Assembly: GCF_000282455.1 (NCBI RefSeq)
Contig: NZ_AKJG01000150.1
Location: forward strand, 1 to 64,000
Reading direction: 5' to 3'
Source of the DNA: Pseudomonas sp. GM74
Lineage (GTDB): Bacteria; Pseudomonadota; Gammaproteobacteria; Pseudomonadales; Pseudomonadaceae
Length of the DNA stretch: 64,000 bases
Shown: in pieces, positions 16,516 through 24,913 of the stretch
How the letters are laid out: every line of letters begins with the position of its first letter
Position numbering within the stretch: position 1 is the stretch's first letter
The notes under the pieces: model-generated
Told to the model about the DNA's origin: nothing
Database searches by the model: none
Seen by the model: the letters and a program-made list of their open reading frames with translations, nothing else
Position numbers and translations under genes: made by a program

Positions 16516-18093
16516 TCATTCCCACTCAATGGTCGCCGGCGGCTTGCTCGACACGTCGTAGGTGACGCGGGAGATGCCTTCGATTTCATTGATGATGCGG
16601 CCGCTGACGGTTTCCAGCAGTTCGTAAGGCAGGTGTGCCCAACGCGCGGTCATGAAGTCGATGGTTTCCACGGCACGCAGGGCCACGACCCAGGCGTAAC
16701 GACGGCCATCGCCCACCACGCCAACCGATTTCACTGGCTGGAACACCACGAAGGCCTGGCTGACCTTGTGGTACCAGTCGGCCTTGCGCAGTTCTTCGAT
16801 GAAGATGTGGTCGGCACGACGCAGCAGGTCGGCGTATTCCTTCTTCACTTCACCGAGGATGCGCACGCCCAGGCCCGGGCCCGGGAACGGGTGACGGTAG
16901 ACCATGTCGTACGGCAGGCCCAGTTCCAGGCCCAGACGACGGACTTCGTCCTTGAACAGCTCGCGCAGGGGTTCAACCAGCTTGAGGTTCATTTCTTCCG
17001 GCAGGCCACCCACGTTGTGGTGCGACTTGATCACATGGGCCTTGCCGCTTTTCGCGCCAGCCGACTCGATCACGTCCGGGTAGATGGTGCCCTGGGCCAG
17101 GTACTTGATGTTGTCCAGCTTGCAGGATTCGGCATCGAACACGTCGATGAAGGTACGGCCGATGATCTTGCGCTTCTTCTCCGGGTCGGCTTCGCCGGCC
17201 AGGTTGCCCAGGAACTGCTCTTCGGCGTTGGCGCGGATCACCTTGACGCCCATGTTCTCGGCGAACATGGCCATCACTTGCTCGCCTTCGTGCAGGCGCA
17301 GCAGGCCGTTGTCGACGAACACGCAGGTCAACTGGTCGCCGATGGCCTTGTGCAGCAGTGCGGCAACCACGGACGAGTCCACACCGCCGGACAGGCCGAG
17401 CAGGACGTTGTCGGTGCCGACCTGGGCGCGAACCTGGGCGATGGCGTCTTCAGCGATCTTGGACGGGGTCCACAGGGCTTCACACTCGCAGATGTCGAGG
17501 ATGAAGCGCGACAGGATGCGACCGCCCTGCTTGGTGTGGGTCACTTCCGGGTGGAACTGCACGCCGTAGTAACGACGCTCGTCGCTGAACATGCCGGCGA
17601 TCGGGCAGCTCGGGGTGCTGGCCAGGATGTGGAAGTCTTCCGGCATCCGGGTGACCTTGTCACCGTGGCTCATCCATACGTCGAGGCCGAACAGGCCGTC
17701 GGCGTCGATGTGGTCCTCGATGCCGTCGAGCAGGCGGCTCTTGCCGACCACGTCAACGCGGGCGTAACCGAACTCACGCAGCTCGGAACCTTCAACCTTG
17801 CCGCCCAGTTGCTCGGCCATGGTCTGCATGCCGTAGCAGATACCGAAGACCGGGACGCCCAGGTCAAAGACGGCTTGCGGGCAGCGAGGGCTGTTGGCTT
17901 CGTGAACCGACTCCGGGCCACCGGCGAGGATGACGCCTTTAGGAGCGAATTCGCGGATCGCATCTTCGTCCATGTCGAACGGGTGCAGTTCGCAGTACAC
18001 ACCGATTTCACGCACGCGGCGGGCGATCAGCTGGGTGTACTGGGAACCGAAGTCGAGGATCAGGATGCGGTGAGCGTGAATGTCGAGGGCCAT
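16516..18093 (-). CDS. guaA: GMP synthase (glutamine-hydrolysing)
   Basis: Amidates XMP to GMP, the last step of guanine nucleotide synthesis. It has 525 residues starting MALDIHAHRILILDFGSQYTQL; an upstream in-frame ATG is too early for the family. The class I glutaminase domain shows FGICYGMQTMAEQLGG with the nucleophilic Cys. The ATP-pyrophosphatase domain has GLSGGVDSSVVAALL, and the dimerisation domain ends in SKPPATIEWE. It lies 125 bp downstream of guaB, with a repeat (family C) between them, and is followed by a strong terminator: a classic guaBA operon. Confidence 0.97.
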   Translation of the reverse strand: MALDIHAHRILILDFGSQYTQLIARRVREIGVYCELHPFDMDEDAIREFAPKGVILAGGPESVHEANSPRCPQAVFDLGVPVFGICYGMQTMAEQLGGKVEGSELREFGYARVDVVGKSRLLDGIEDHIDADGLFGLDVWMSHGDKVTRMPEDFHILASTPSCPIAGMFSDERRYYGVQFHPEVTHTKQGGRILSRFILDICECEALWTPSKIAEDAIAQVRAQVGTDNVLLGLSGGVDSSVVAALLHKAIGDQLTCVFVDNGLLRLHEGEQVMAMFAENMGVKVIRANAEEQFLGNLAGEADPEKKRKIIGRTFIDVFDAESCKLDNIKYLAQGTIYPDVIESAGAKSGKAHVIKSHHNVGGLPEEMNLKLVEPLRELFKDEVRRLGLELGLPYDMVYRHPFPGPGLGVRILGEVKKEYADLLRRADHIFIEELRKADWYHKVSQAFVVFQPVKSVGVVGDGRRYAWVVALRAVETIDFMTARWAHLPYELLETVSGRIINEIEGISRVTYDVSSKPPATIEWE

Positions 18094-18110
18094 GAAAGAA
18101 ACTCTGAAAA

Positions 18111-18211
18111 GCAGTTGCAAGCTTCAAGCTGCAAGCTGCAAGTAATCGGAAGCCGCGCGGCACTGTACTAACACAGCACCGCTTGCAGCTTGTAACTTGT
18201 GGCTTATAGCT
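18111..18211. repeat. Family C inverted repeat between guaB and guaA
   Basis: CAAGCTTCAAGCTGCAAGCTGCAAG at the left is answered by GCTTGCAGCTTGTAACTTGTGGC at the right, built from the 7-mer AGCTTGC/GCAAGCT. It is distinct from families A and B. The same words recur at 50241-50364. In the guaBA transcript it would form a stem in the intercistronic region. Confidence 0.75.
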
Positions 18212-18218
18212 GTCGGCG

Positions 18219-19688
18219 TCAGCCGACCCGATAGTTTGGCGCTTCCTTGGTGATCTGCACGTCGTGAACGTGGGATTCGGCCATGCCGGCGCCGGTGATC
18301 CGCACGAACTCGGGCTTGGTGCGCATCTCTTCGATGTCGGCGCTACCGGTGTAGCCCATCGAGGAGCGCAGGCCGCCCATCAACTGGTGGATGATCGCGC
18401 TCAGGGTGCCCTTGTACGGAACACGCCCTTCGATGCCTTCCGGAACCAGCTTCTCGGCGCCTGCCGAGGAGTCCTGGAAGTAACGGTCGGAGGAACCCTG
18501 GGCCTGGGACATGGCGCCCAGCGAACCCATGCCGCGATAAGCCTTGTACGAACGGCCCTGGAACAGTTCGATCTCGCCCGGCGCCTCTTCGGTACCGGCG
18601 AACATCGAACCCATCATCACGCAGGAAGCACCGGCCACGATGGCCTTGGACAGGTCACCGGAGAAACGGATACCGCCGTCGGCGATCAACGGTACGCCAG
18701 TGCCTTCAAGGGCAGCGGCAACGTTGGCGATGGCACTGATTTGCGGCACGCCGACACCGGCGACGATACGGGTGGTGCAGATCGAGCCAGGGCCGATACC
18801 GACCTTGACGGCGTCAGCGCCGGCTTCGGCCAGGGCCTTGGCGGCAGCGCCGGTGGCGATGTTGCCGCCGATGACCTGCACTTCAGGGAAATTCTGCTTG
18901 ACCCAGCGAACGCGGTCGATCACGCCTTTGGAGTGACCGTGAGCGGTGTCGACCACCACCACGTCAACGCCGGCGGCGACCAGGGCTGCAACGCGGTCAC
19001 CGGTGTCTTTACCGGTACCGACTGCAGCGCCAACGCGCAGACGACCTTGATCGTCCTTGCTGGCCAGCGGGTAAGCCTTGGCTTTTTCGATGTCGTTGAC
19101 GGTCATCATGCCTTTGAGGGCGAATTTGTCGTCGACGATCAGCACGCGTTCGATGCGGTGCTTGTGCAGCAGTTCACGCACATCGTTCTTGTCGGCGCCT
19201 TCCTTGACCGTGACCAGACGCTCTTTAGGCGTCATCACTTCACGGACAGTGGCTTCCAGACGGTTCTCGAAACGCACGTCACGGGAGGTGACAATGCCGA
19301 CCAGGTCGCCATTGTGCAGCACCGGAACGCCGGAGATGTTGTGCATGCGGGTCAATTCGAACAGTTCGCGCACGGTAGCGTCGGCGACGATGGTGATCGG
19401 ATCCTTGACCACACCGGCTTCGTAACGCTTGACCTTGCGCACTTCGGCAGCTTGCTGCTCGATGGTCATGTTCTTGTGGATGATACCGATACCACCTTCC
19501 TGAGCCATGGCGATTGCCAGACGGGCTTCAGTGACGGTGTCCATGGCGGCGGAGACCAGTGGAATATTCAGCTCGATGCCACGGGTAAGGCGGGTCTTGA
19601 GACTGACTTCGTTAGGAAGCACCTCGGAATAACCGGGCACTAGGAGAATGTCGTCGAATGTCAGAGCTTCTTGGCTGATACGCAGCAT
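18219..19688 (-). CDS. guaB: IMP dehydrogenase
   Basis: NAD-dependent oxidation of IMP to XMP, the committed step to GMP. It has 489 residues starting MLRISQEALTFDDILLVPGYSEVLP. The two CBS domains occupy about 95-205. The catalytic loop is GIGPGSICTTRIVAGVGVPQ, with the active-site Cys, and the flap has RGMGSLGAM. The frame is open upstream but the start is set by family alignment. A near-perfect sigma-70 promoter lies 37-65 bases upstream; guaA follows in the same operon. Confidence 0.97.
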   Translation of the reverse strand: MLRISQEALTFDDILLVPGYSEVLPNEVSLKTRLTRGIELNIPLVSAAMDTVTEARLAIAMAQEGGIGIIHKNMTIEQQAAEVRKVKRYEAGVVKDPITIVADATVRELFELTRMHNISGVPVLHNGDLVGIVTSRDVRFENRLEATVREVMTPKERLVTVKEGADKNDVRELLHKHRIERVLIVDDKFALKGMMTVNDIEKAKAYPLASKDDQGRLRVGAAVGTGKDTGDRVAALVAAGVDVVVVDTAHGHSKGVIDRVRWVKQNFPEVQVIGGNIATGAAAKALAEAGADAVKVGIGPGSICTTRIVAGVGVPQISAIANVAAALEGTGVPLIADGGIRFSGDLSKAIVAGASCVMMGSMFAGTEEAPGEIELFQGRSYKAYRGMGSLGAMSQAQGSSDRYFQDSSAGAEKLVPEGIEGRVPYKGTLSAIIHQLMGGLRSSMGYTGSADIEEMRTKPEFVRITGAGMAESHVHDVQITKEAPNYRVG

Positions 19689-19724
19689 CGCGGGGGCTCC
19701 CGAGCGGGAAAATGGAAGCGCGCC

Positions 19725-19753
19725 ATTATAGTCAGACACCCTCTCGGGTTCAA
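19725..19753 (-). promoter_or_regulatory. Sigma-70 promoter of guaBA
   Basis: On the minus strand, TTGAAC (19753-19748), a 17-base spacer and TATAAT (19730-19725) with a consensus -10. The predicted transcript start is about 30 bases before the guaB ATG. Confidence 0.82.
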
Positions 19754-19805
19754 TGTAAAACTCTGTCTATTATTGGCATTACTGACATACGGGGATTGGC
19801 GCCGC

Positions 19806-20354
19806 CTACAACTCGACTTTCACCCAACTGACCGGCTGATCGAGCCAATCGGCGAATTCGTCGAGAAAGCTCTGCCTGAACCCGGCTTCGGCCCAGTTAT
19901 TGAAGATGAAACCGAGGTTGGAGAAGCCACATTCCTGCAGGAACAGAAAGCCGTTGATGTCGTCTTCATGCCCGCATTCTGGGCAGGTGAAGTTGTCGGT
20001 ACGCCCCGGCATCCAGTCTTCCAGGCTTTCGAAGAGGGCCTCACCCACCTCCTTGCGGCACTCGGCGCAGCCCGCCTCTTCAAGGAACCCCTTGGCCGGC
20101 GTATAGATACAACGCTTGGTGATGATCTCCAGGCCATTGATCGACTCGCCGAACGGCAGGGCTTCGGGGTGCAGGACCACTGCGCGGGCACCGTCGGCGA
20201 TGGCGTGGGCCATGCGATTGCCGGTGCGACCGCAAGTGGTCAGTTCTTCCTGGATGATGTTCTTGCGCACCAGCCAGCGCACAACGGCACGGGCCCGGGG
20301 TTCGTGCACCGGCAGGGTGGAGATTTTCGGGACGATGATGCTTTGGGAATTCAT
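19806..20354 (-). CDS. Uncharacterised protein with Cys-x-x-Cys zinc motifs
   Basis: A 182-residue soluble protein conserved in pseudomonads. It has two CxxC pairs, CAECRKEV and CPECGHED, about 35 residues apart, suggesting a zinc ribbon, and a conserved N-terminal half (RWLVRKNIIQEELTTCGRTGNRMAHAIADGA). Homologues are sometimes labelled 'sugar ABC transporter ATPase', but no Walker A, signature or Walker B motif is present, so that name is not supported. The start at 20354 (MNSQSIIVPK) is preferred; the frame runs upstream into a repeat. It lies between guaB and purT, both purine genes, but no link is evident. Confidence 0.7.
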   Translation of the reverse strand: MNSQSIIVPKISTLPVHEPRARAVVRWLVRKNIIQEELTTCGRTGNRMAHAIADGARAVVLHPEALPFGESINGLEIITKRCIYTPAKGFLEEAGCAECRKEVGEALFESLEDWMPGRTDNFTCPECGHEDDINGFLFLQECGFSNLGFIFNNWAEAGFRQSFLDEFADWLDQPVSWVKVEL

Positions 20355-20439
20355 GGGGTACAGGCCTGAAGCTTTGATGAAGGGTCTTGGGCATCCACAA
20401 ATTATAGGTCGACCCAGACCTGATGCCTGGCACCGATCC

Positions 20440-20529
20440 TGTGGGAGCGGGCTTGCCCGCGAAGACGGTGGGTCAGTCAACACCTATGTTTGATGTGCCG
20501 ACGCCTTCGCGGGCAAGCCCGCTCCCACA
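20440..20529. repeat. REPIN-like doublet, family A (copy 5)
   Basis: A 90-bp doublet with intact arms, both of the CCCGCG variant, downstream of purT. Confidence 0.9.
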
Positions 20530-20555
20530 GGGATTGCAGACTTGCCCGAGAAGTT

Positions 20556-21737
20556 TTACAGCTCTACGACAACCGCTTGCGAAGCACGGGTCGCCTTGGC
20601 GCGCGCGGCTTCGATCGATTCGTCGCGGGCCAGGGCCACGCCCATGCGGCGCTGGCCGTTGACTTCAGGCTTGCCGAACAGGCGAAGCGCGGTATCCGGC
20701 TCGCTCAGGGCAGCGCCCAGGTTGGCGAAAGCGGTCTGGGTCGACTGCCCTTCCACCAGGATCACCGCCGAGGCCGAAGGCCCGAACTGACGGATCAACG
20801 GAATCGGCAGACCGAGAATGGCCCGTGCATGCAGGGCGAATTGCGACAGGTCCTGGGAAATCAGCGTGACCAGACCGGTGTCGTGCGGGCGCGGCGAGAC
20901 TTCGCTGAACCACACCTGATCACCTTTGATGAACAGTTCGACGCCGAACAGGCCACGACCACCCAAGGCTTCGGTCACGGCTTTGGCGACACGCTCGGAT
21001 TCAGCCAGGGCAACCGGGCTCATGGCTTGCGGCTGCCAGGATTCCTGATAGTCACCCTTCTCCTGACGGTGGCCGACCGGCGCGCAGAAGGTGGTGCCGC
21101 CGACGTGGCGCACGGTCAGCAGGGTGATTTCGTAGTCGAAATCGATGAAGCCTTCGATGATCACCCGGCCTTTACCGGCACGGCCACCTTCCTGGGCGTA
21201 GTCCCAGGCCTTCTGCACGTCATCGACGCTACGCAGCAAACTCTGGCCCTTGCCCGAGGAACTCATGACCGGCTTGACCACGCACGGAAAACCGAGGTCT
21301 TCAACGGATTTGCTGTAGTCCTCGAAGGTGTCGGCGAAGTGGTACGGCGAGGTTGGCAGGTCCAGCTCTTCAGCGGCCAGGCGACGGATGCCTTCGCGGT
21401 TCATGGTCAACTGCGCGGCGCGGGCAGTCGGGATCACAGTGAAGCCTTCGGCCTCCAGCTCCACCAGGGTCGCGGTGGCGATGGCTTCGATTTCCGGGAC
21501 AATGAAGTGCGGCTTCTCGGCTTCGATCACGGCACGCAGGGCGGCACCGTCGAGCATGTTGATCACGTGGCTGCGGTGCGCCACCTGCATGGCCGGCGCG
21601 TTGGCGTAACGGTCCACGGCAATCACTTCAACGCCCAGGCGTTGCAGCTCGATTGCCACTTCCTTGCCCAACTCGCCACAGCCACACATCAATACGCGGG
21701 TCGCGGTGGGCGACAATGGAGTTCCGATACGGGTCAT
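20556..21737 (-). CDS. purT: Formate-dependent GAR transformylase
   Basis: ATP-grasp enzyme making formyl-GAR from GAR, formate and ATP: the folate-independent route of step 3 in purine synthesis. It has 393 residues starting MTRIGTPLSPTATRVLMCGCGELGKEVAIE; upstream in-frame Met codons are discounted by family length. Characteristic segments include KPVMSSSGKGQS (ATP-binding), EGFIDFDYEITLLTVRH and SEVSPRPHDTGLVTL. Together with purL and guaBA it makes this region rich in purine genes, though they are not one operon. Confidence 0.97.
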   Translation of the reverse strand: MTRIGTPLSPTATRVLMCGCGELGKEVAIELQRLGVEVIAVDRYANAPAMQVAHRSHVINMLDGAALRAVIEAEKPHFIVPEIEAIATATLVELEAEGFTVIPTARAAQLTMNREGIRRLAAEELDLPTSPYHFADTFEDYSKSVEDLGFPCVVKPVMSSSGKGQSLLRSVDDVQKAWDYAQEGGRAGKGRVIIEGFIDFDYEITLLTVRHVGGTTFCAPVGHRQEKGDYQESWQPQAMSPVALAESERVAKAVTEALGGRGLFGVELFIKGDQVWFSEVSPRPHDTGLVTLISQDLSQFALHARAILGLPIPLIRQFGPSASAVILVEGQSTQTAFANLGAALSEPDTALRLFGKPEVNGQRRMGVALARDESIEAARAKATRASQAVVVEL

Positions 21738-21915
21738 CTGAAGGTCCTCAAGAAGCGGATCATCGCGGGACGCGCCATGCGCGCTTCCCATGGGGAGAAA
21801 GCGCGGCATTTTACATGAACTTCAGCCGACGACAGCCTGTTTGCGCAGGCGCCAGGCCATGATCAGCCACACGGCGGTGCCCCCGGCGTACTTCGAACCA
21901 TGATGCAACGCGATC

Positions 21916-22064
21916 CTTGTAGCAGCTGGCGAAGCCTGCGTTCGGCTCGGGCCGCGTTCGGACGAAGCAGTCGTGGAATCAGGCAACACGGACTTTCTGG
22001 AAGACCGAGGACTCATAATTTACGCCTGCTGCGCAGCCGAACGCAGGCTTCGCCAGCTGCTACC
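21916..22064. repeat. REP-like palindrome, family B (copy 3)
   Basis: The longest family B copy: GTAGCAGCTGGCGAAGCCTG at the left mirrored by CAGGCTTCGCCAGCTGCTAC at the right, with inner GAAGCAGTC / CTGCTGCGCAGCC arms. It fills most of the 322-bp gap between purT and the DUF1289 gene. The rest of that gap (21738-21915) holds only a short unsupported reading frame. Confidence 0.88.
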
Positions 22065-22275
22065 GGTTCGGTGTTTTGTTGAGCATCCAGATCAACCCGC
22101 TGGCCTTGGCCCGCTCATGACACAACCCCAGCACCTTGCGCCGCTCGTCGTTGTCCATGCGGCTCCAGCGGGTGATTTCTTCCACCGTGCGTTGGCAACC
22201 GGTGCAGATGTCATCGTCATCCAGCGCACAAATGTTCACGCAGGGCGATGCTACCGGGCGTTCAGTGGCAGTCAT
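22060..22275 (-). CDS. DUF1289 domain protein
   Basis: A 71-residue protein with the DUF1289 pattern SPCVNICALDDDDICTGCQRTVEEITRWSRM: four cysteines (C-x3-C-x7-C-x2-C) likely binding a metal, followed by LGLCHERAKA. Function unknown. Its start overlaps the stop of the carbonic-anhydrase-like gene (ATGA), so the two are coupled. Confidence 0.92.
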   Translation of the reverse strand: MTATERPVASPCVNICALDDDDICTGCQRTVEEITRWSRMDNDERRKVLGLCHERAKASGLIWMLNKTPNR

Positions 22276-22796
22276 TCTTCCTGCTCGGCCAGGTCGCGGG
22301 CATAGCGCTGCGAGTTGTGCACGTAGTGAGCAGCGCTGGCCTCCAGCATCCTGATTTGCGGCTCGGTCAATTCGCGCACCACTTTGCCGGGCGAGCCCAT
22401 GACCAGCGAGCCGTCCGGAATCTCCTTGCCTTCGCCGATCAGCGAGTTGGCGCCGATGATGCAGTTCTTGCCGATCTTCGCGCCATTGAGAATCACCGCG
22501 TTGATGCCGATCAGGCTGTAGTCGCCGACGGTGCAGCCGTGGAGCATGGCGTTGTGGCCTATGGTCACGCCGGTACCGATGGTCAGCGGGTAGCCCATGT
22601 CGGTGTGCATCACGGTGCCGTCCTGGACGTTGCTGTTCCTGCCGATCAGGATCAACTCGTTGTCGCCGCGCAATACGGCGTTGAACCAGACGTTGGCGCC
22701 CTCTTCCAGCTTGACCTTGCCCACCAGCACGGCATTGGGGGCGACCCAGCTCTGTGGATGGGTTTCGACACGGGCGTCGCCCAGGCGGTATTTCAT
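22272..22796 (-). CDS. Gamma-class carbonic anhydrase-like hexapeptide protein
   Basis: A 174-residue left-handed beta-helix protein of the YrdA/PaaY/CaiE type. Hexapeptide repeats run from ANVWFNAVLRGDNELILIGRNSNVQDGTVMH to the helical tail. The metal histidines of gamma carbonic anhydrases are in place: MHTDMGYPLTIGTGVTIGHNAMLHGC. Family members often bind Zn or Fe with weak or no CA activity, so the reaction is uncertain. It is cotranscribed with the DUF1289 gene. Confidence 0.9.
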   Translation of the reverse strand: MKYRLGDARVETHPQSWVAPNAVLVGKVKLEEGANVWFNAVLRGDNELILIGRNSNVQDGTVMHTDMGYPLTIGTGVTIGHNAMLHGCTVGDYSLIGINAVILNGAKIGKNCIIGANSLIGEGKEIPDGSLVMGSPGKVVRELTEPQIRMLEASAAHYVHNSQRYARDLAEQEE

Positions 22797-22841
22797 TATT
22801 GTTTTCCTCAGGGCTCGGGCAGTGCCATTCGAACGATGGCT

Positions 22842-23441
22842 TCAGATATTGATAAAGCTTTTGGGAGGCTGATGCAGGCTGATTTTGGCGTCATACAGCA
22901 GGTTGATCAACTCGACGATCATGATCGCCGTCAGCCCCCAGATCTTGTATTCGCCAAAGCGATAGCTCGGCACGTACCAGCTGCGGCCCTGATAGTCGAT
23001 GCGATGGGTATGTTCGCGGGGGTCTTTGCGGAAGAACTCCAGGGGCACGCTGAACACCGCGGCGATCTCGGCATCGTTGGCCCGGTATTCGACAAAATCC
23101 GGGATCACCCCGACATAGGGCGTGACCATGATGCCATGCAGGCTGATCAGCGGGCTGAGCGGGCCGATCACCTCGACCAGCCCCGGCGGCAGGCCGATCT
23201 CTTCTTCGGCTTCACGCAGGGCGGTGAAAATCAGGTCGGGATCTTCGGGGTCGCGGCGACCGCCGGGGAAGGCGACTTCGCCGCCATGGGTCGACAGGCC
23301 GCTGGCACGCAGGGTCAACACCAGCTCGGGCTCGTCACTGCGGGTGATGGGCACCAGCACCGCGGCCTCGGGAAAACGACGGTCGGTCTCCAGTGTGCGT
23401 GGTGTGTGGTTACTAACCCGATGCAGTAGCTCATCCAGCAT
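22842..23441 (-). CDS. NUDIX hydrolase, CoA pyrophosphatase type
   Basis: A 199-residue NUDIX protein of the NudL/UPF0035 subgroup, which cleaves coenzyme A to 3',5'-ADP and phosphopantetheine. It has FPGGRRDPEDPDLIFTALREAEEEIGL, the two-residue-longer NUDIX box typical of this subgroup, preceded by LTLRASGLSTHGGEVA and followed by VTPYVGVIPD. The assignment is by subgroup motif; the substrate is untested. It lies divergent from the next NUDIX gene. Confidence 0.9.
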   Translation of the reverse strand: MLDELLHRVSNHTPRTLETDRRFPEAAVLVPITRSDEPELVLTLRASGLSTHGGEVAFPGGRRDPEDPDLIFTALREAEEEIGLPPGLVEVIGPLSPLISLHGIMVTPYVGVIPDFVEYRANDAEIAAVFSVPLEFFRKDPREHTHRIDYQGRSWYVPSYRFGEYKIWGLTAIMIVELINLLYDAKISLHQPPKSFINI

Positions 23442-23588
23442 GAGTGTTCTCGATCTGTGCCTTACCCGGCATCATGCACCAATCGCTTCGGCCGCCCAAC
23501 CCCCGCAACCGTCCCATGTCGCGAAACGACAACTTGCCGACCGGCACTGCCGCACGCCAAGATAGGCGCAGCATTCAGGAACCCCAGC

Positions 23589-24140
23589 ATGAAATTTTGC
23601 AGCCAGTGCGGTAACCCGGTAACCCAGCGCATTCCCGAGGGCGATTCGCGCCTGCGTTTTGTCTGCGACAGCTGTCAGGCCATTCACTACCAGAACCCCA
23701 ACATCGTCGCCGGCTGCGTGGCGACTTGGGGCACCAAGGTGTTGTTGTGCCGGCGAGCCATCGAGCCACGTCGCGGCTACTGGACCCTGCCCGCCGGTTT
23801 CATGGAGAACGGCGAAACCATCGAGCAGGCAGCCATTCGCGAAACCGCCGAGGAAGCCTGCGCCCGGGTGCGCAACCTGAGCATCTATACCCTGATCGAC
23901 GTGCCACACATCAGCCAGGTGCATGTGTTCTTCCGTGCCGAACTGGCGGACCTGGATTTTTCCGCCGGCCCCGAGAGCCTGGAAGTGCAACTATTCGACG
24001 AAGCGGACATTCCATGGGATGAGCTGGCTTTCCGCACGGTGGGCCGTACCTTAGAATGCTTCTTCGCTGACCGGCGGACCGAGGTCTATCCCGTTCGGTC
24101 TGAATCGATCCCGCCTCTTGCTCAGCCTGCCATTATCTGA
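23589..24140 (+). CDS. NUDIX hydrolase with N-terminal zinc ribbon
   Basis: A 183-residue protein. The first 30 residues hold two CxxC pairs (FCSQCG and VCDSCQ), a zinc ribbon as in NADH pyrophosphatase NudC, but the family's larger N-terminal domain is absent. The NUDIX box GFMENGETIEQAAIRETAEEAC fits the G-x5-E-x7-REUxEExGU pattern except at its end. Substrate unknown; ADP-ribose or dinucleotides are plausible. The ATG at 23589 begins right before the zinc ribbon. Confidence 0.9.
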   Translation: MKFCSQCGNPVTQRIPEGDSRLRFVCDSCQAIHYQNPNIVAGCVATWGTKVLLCRRAIEPRRGYWTLPAGFMENGETIEQAAIRETAEEACARVRNLSIYTLIDVPHISQVHVFFRAELADLDFSAGPESLEVQLFDEADIPWDELAFRTVGRTLECFFADRRTEVYPVRSESIPPLAQPAII

Positions 24141-24261
24141 TGTCATCCCGGCATCACTCAAAGGCGCCGAAAGACCGCCCGAACGCGGCACGAGCCTGCG
24201 GCAGCTCCTGCAAAAACTTCTATACATAAATAGTCGCGACACCTCCTGGGGAATCGTTTCA

Positions 24262-24765
24262 ATGCGCTGGTTGCTTGCCCTGTTCTGTTTGTCGTTCGTC
24301 ACGGTGTCCCAGGCTTCTGCCGTGGAAACCCTGGACGGCAAGGTCATCGAGAAGATCCTGATTCTCAAGTCTTCCCATCAATTGCAGTTGATCAATGACG
24401 GCAAGCCGCTCAAGACCTATCGCATTTCCCTGGGCAAGCGCCCCAAGGGGCCCAAGCTGATGGAAGGCGACAAGCGCACCCCGGAAGGTTTCTACTGGGT
24501 CGACTGGCGCAAGATCAGCGACCGCTTCAACCTGGCGATGCACATTTCCTACCCGAACATCAGCGACTCTGCCCGCGCCCGTCGTGAAGGCGTCGAGCCC
24601 GGCGGCATGATCATGATCCACGGCACCCCGGACAGCGAAGACACCCCGGAAGACCTGTTCCACACCCTGGACTGGACCGACGGCTGCATCGCCATGCGCA
24701 ACATGGACATGCGCGAAGTCTGGAACCTGGTGCCGGACGGCACGATGATCGAGATTCGTCCGTAA
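24262..24765 (+). CDS. Periplasmic L,D-transpeptidase family protein (YkuD fold)
   Basis: A 167-residue protein with a signal peptide (MRWLLALFCLSFVTVSQASA). The YkuD domain covers residues 25-167: VIEKILILKSSHQLQLINDGKP, then IHGTPDSEDTPEDLF and the catalytic WTDGCIAMRNMDM with the nucleophilic Cys. The family forms 3-3 cross-links or anchors proteins to peptidoglycan; this short single-domain form is common in pseudomonads. The start follows from the signal peptide; the frame is open upstream but that stretch is not conserved-looking. Confidence 0.88.
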   Translation: MRWLLALFCLSFVTVSQASAVETLDGKVIEKILILKSSHQLQLINDGKPLKTYRISLGKRPKGPKLMEGDKRTPEGFYWVDWRKISDRFNLAMHISYPNISDSARARREGVEPGGMIMIHGTPDSEDTPEDLFHTLDWTDGCIAMRNMDMREVWNLVPDGTMIEIRP

Positions 24766-24779
24766 TCGCACCACCCACC

Positions 24780-24913
24780 TTGTAGCAGCTGGCGAAGCCT
24801 GCGTTCGGCTGCGAAGCAGTCGTGAAATCAGCCGACGCGTTGTGTCAGGAATACTTCGCACTCAGGTTTTACGACTGCTACGCAGCCGAACGCAGGCTCC
24901 GCTAGCTGCTACA
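24780..24913. repeat. REP-like palindrome, family B (copy 4)
   Basis: GTAGCAGCTGGCGAAGCCTG at the left and AGGCTCCGCTAGCTGCTACA at the right, with inner GCGAAGCAGTCGTGA / TACGACTGCTACGCAGCC arms. Its right half lies inside the open reading frame of the next gene. Confidence 0.87.

Noticed and set aside
16477..18171. Long frame opposite guaA, and a similar one opposite guaB
   Set aside because: Both are antisense shadows; the purine enzymes on the minus strand are complete, with promoter and terminator.
21822..22016. A short frame ending ..GGTAVWLIMAWRLRKQAVVG between purT and the DUF1289 gene
   Set aside because: The first half is encoded by the family B palindrome and only about 28 residues are left. 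The hydrophobic end might be a gene remnant, but I recognise no family and there is no clear start.
24118..24261. Upstream extension of the L,D-transpeptidase
   Set aside because: It would bury the signal peptide behind 48 residues of unlikely sequence overlapping the NUDIX gene end; the start at 24262 is better.
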